DNA of 16,172 bases from Solobacterium sp. UBA1789 (lineage in GTDB: Bacteria; Bacillota_I; Bacilli_A; Erysipelotrichales; Erysipelotrichaceae): assembly GCA_002314515.1 (NCBI GenBank), contig DCGB01000064.1, positions 34,055 to 50,226 on the forward strand, in the 5' to 3' direction. Positions 15,542-16,172 of this stretch are shown here, piece by piece. The notes beneath the pieces were generated by a model. It did no database searches. It had not been told where the DNA came from and was given only the letters and a program-made list of their open reading frames with translations. A program made the position numbers and the translations under genes. Each line of letters begins with the position of its first letter. The stretch's first letter is position 1.

Positions 15542-16172
15542 ATGAATAAGATTATAAATATATTGTTATATGGTGGCATCGATAAAGAAATATATGCAAA
15601 GGTGCGCCCTGCTATCAGCAAAGACAATAAAAAAAGTGTTCATTTGGTAACTGTTGTTGGTGCTGCCAGTTTTGTTTTTGCTGGAATCATGTCCGGCAAG
15701 GGCAATGTTGCTATCCCGGAAAGCGCTTATTATATTCTTGTAGGCGCCTTAGTGGCGATATTATTGCTGAATGAAGTATTGTCAAAAAAGTTTCCTATTG
15801 TTAGCGATATCCTGGTATTCATATATTCGGAAGCCGTATTAATGATGGGTGTATTAATGGCATATAACCAATATACCGAGCGTACAACATTGCTGCTTCC
15901 ATTTTTCACACTGGTAGCTATGGTTTTCTGTTATCGGCCGATATATCTGATACCTTTGGAATTAGGTACGGAAGTCATTTATTTATTATTGTTAAAAACT
16001 GTTCAGGAAGCTGATTTATATTTTGTTAATTCCGTTAATACATTTTTATTCTGTATGACAGGAATTATTGGTGGCACTTCAATTTTAATTACAAAATATA
16101 AAAAATATGAAGTTGAATACAATAATCAAATGCTTATTGAACTGGATGCTTTAACTGGTGTTTATAATCGCT
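15542..16172 (+). CDS. Membrane GGDEF-domain protein, probable diguanylate cyclase (3' partial)
   Basis: ATG at 15542 is the first start after an in-frame TGA at 15527-15529; 210 residues are encoded before the window ends. After a cytoplasmic-looking N-terminus (MNKIINILLYGG and a charged stretch to residue 33), about six hydrophobic segments follow, at roughly residues 34-52, 61-80, 86-109, 114-131, 133-154 and 158-184. A short charged helix (184-200), likely the signalling linker, leads to LDALTGVYNR, which matches the conserved D-x-LTG-x-x-NR opening of GGDEF domains. The family makes cyclic di-GMP from two GTP; the catalytic GG(D/E)EF loop is outside the window, so activity cannot be judged. 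The ribosome site is weak (GGATG at 15524-15528, 13 bases before the ATG). The terminator upstream suggests separate transcription from the adhesin gene. Confidence 0.85.
   Translation, partial: MNKIINILLYGGIDKEIYAKVRPAISKDNKKSVHLVTVVGAASFVFAGIMSGKGNVAIPESAYYILVGALVAILLLNEVLSKKFPIVSDILVFIYSEAVLMMGVLMAYNQYTERTTLLLPFFTLVAMVFCYRPIYLIPLELGTEVIYLLLLKTVQEADLYFVNSVNTFLFCMTGIIGGTSILITKYKKYEVEYNNQMLIELDALTGVYNR

Overview
This window comes from an AT-rich bacterial genome (roughly mid-30s % GC by eye). It is filled almost entirely by one enormous gene. The reading frame is already open at the first base and runs to a TAA at 15318-15320, giving at least 5,105 residues; the true start and any signal peptide lie upstream. 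The protein looks like a giant cell-surface adhesin or fibre: long arrays of beta-solenoid-like repeats, very few cysteines, many Asn/Asp/Gly/Ser/Thr, and a C-terminal anchor of one hydrophobic segment followed by a polybasic tail. A single-helix anchor with no C-terminal beta-barrel suggests a monoderm (Gram-positive type) host. The membrane-GGDEF neighbour and AT-rich codon use fit a gut-type member of Bacillota (Lachnospiraceae or Erysipelotrichales), but this is inference from style, not a database match.

Layout of the giant protein (residue n starts at base 3n). (1) Bases 3-5970: Gly/Ala/Val-rich repeats with a dominant period of 51-54 residues, interrupted once by an insert of about 218 residues (528-1181). 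(2) 5970-7130: a beta-rich, less repetitive connector. (3) 7131-10841: a region of about 1,237 residues rich in Tyr pairs and Asp-Gly turns, with a DxDxDGxxD calcium-type loop near its start. (4) 10842-15080: a second solenoid block with a G-x(n)-P-L signature that settles to a 71-72 residue period. It is interrupted by a helical domain of about 250 residues (11841-12597) and by a 157-residue coiled coil (13812-14282) that reads as two equal helices around a Ser-Pro-Gly turn. (5) 15081-15317: charged stalk, membrane helix and basic/acidic tail, with no LPXTG-type sorting motif.

After the stop codon comes a strong stem-loop terminator (15351-15386) in a 221-base spacer. A second gene then starts at 15542 and runs off the window: a six-helix membrane protein entering a GGDEF domain, probably a diguanylate cyclase. 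The giant gene therefore appears to end its own transcript. The neighbouring c-di-GMP gene raises, but does not show, a link between second-messenger signalling and surface adhesion. No RNA genes, CRISPR arrays, insertion sequences or phage genes were seen.
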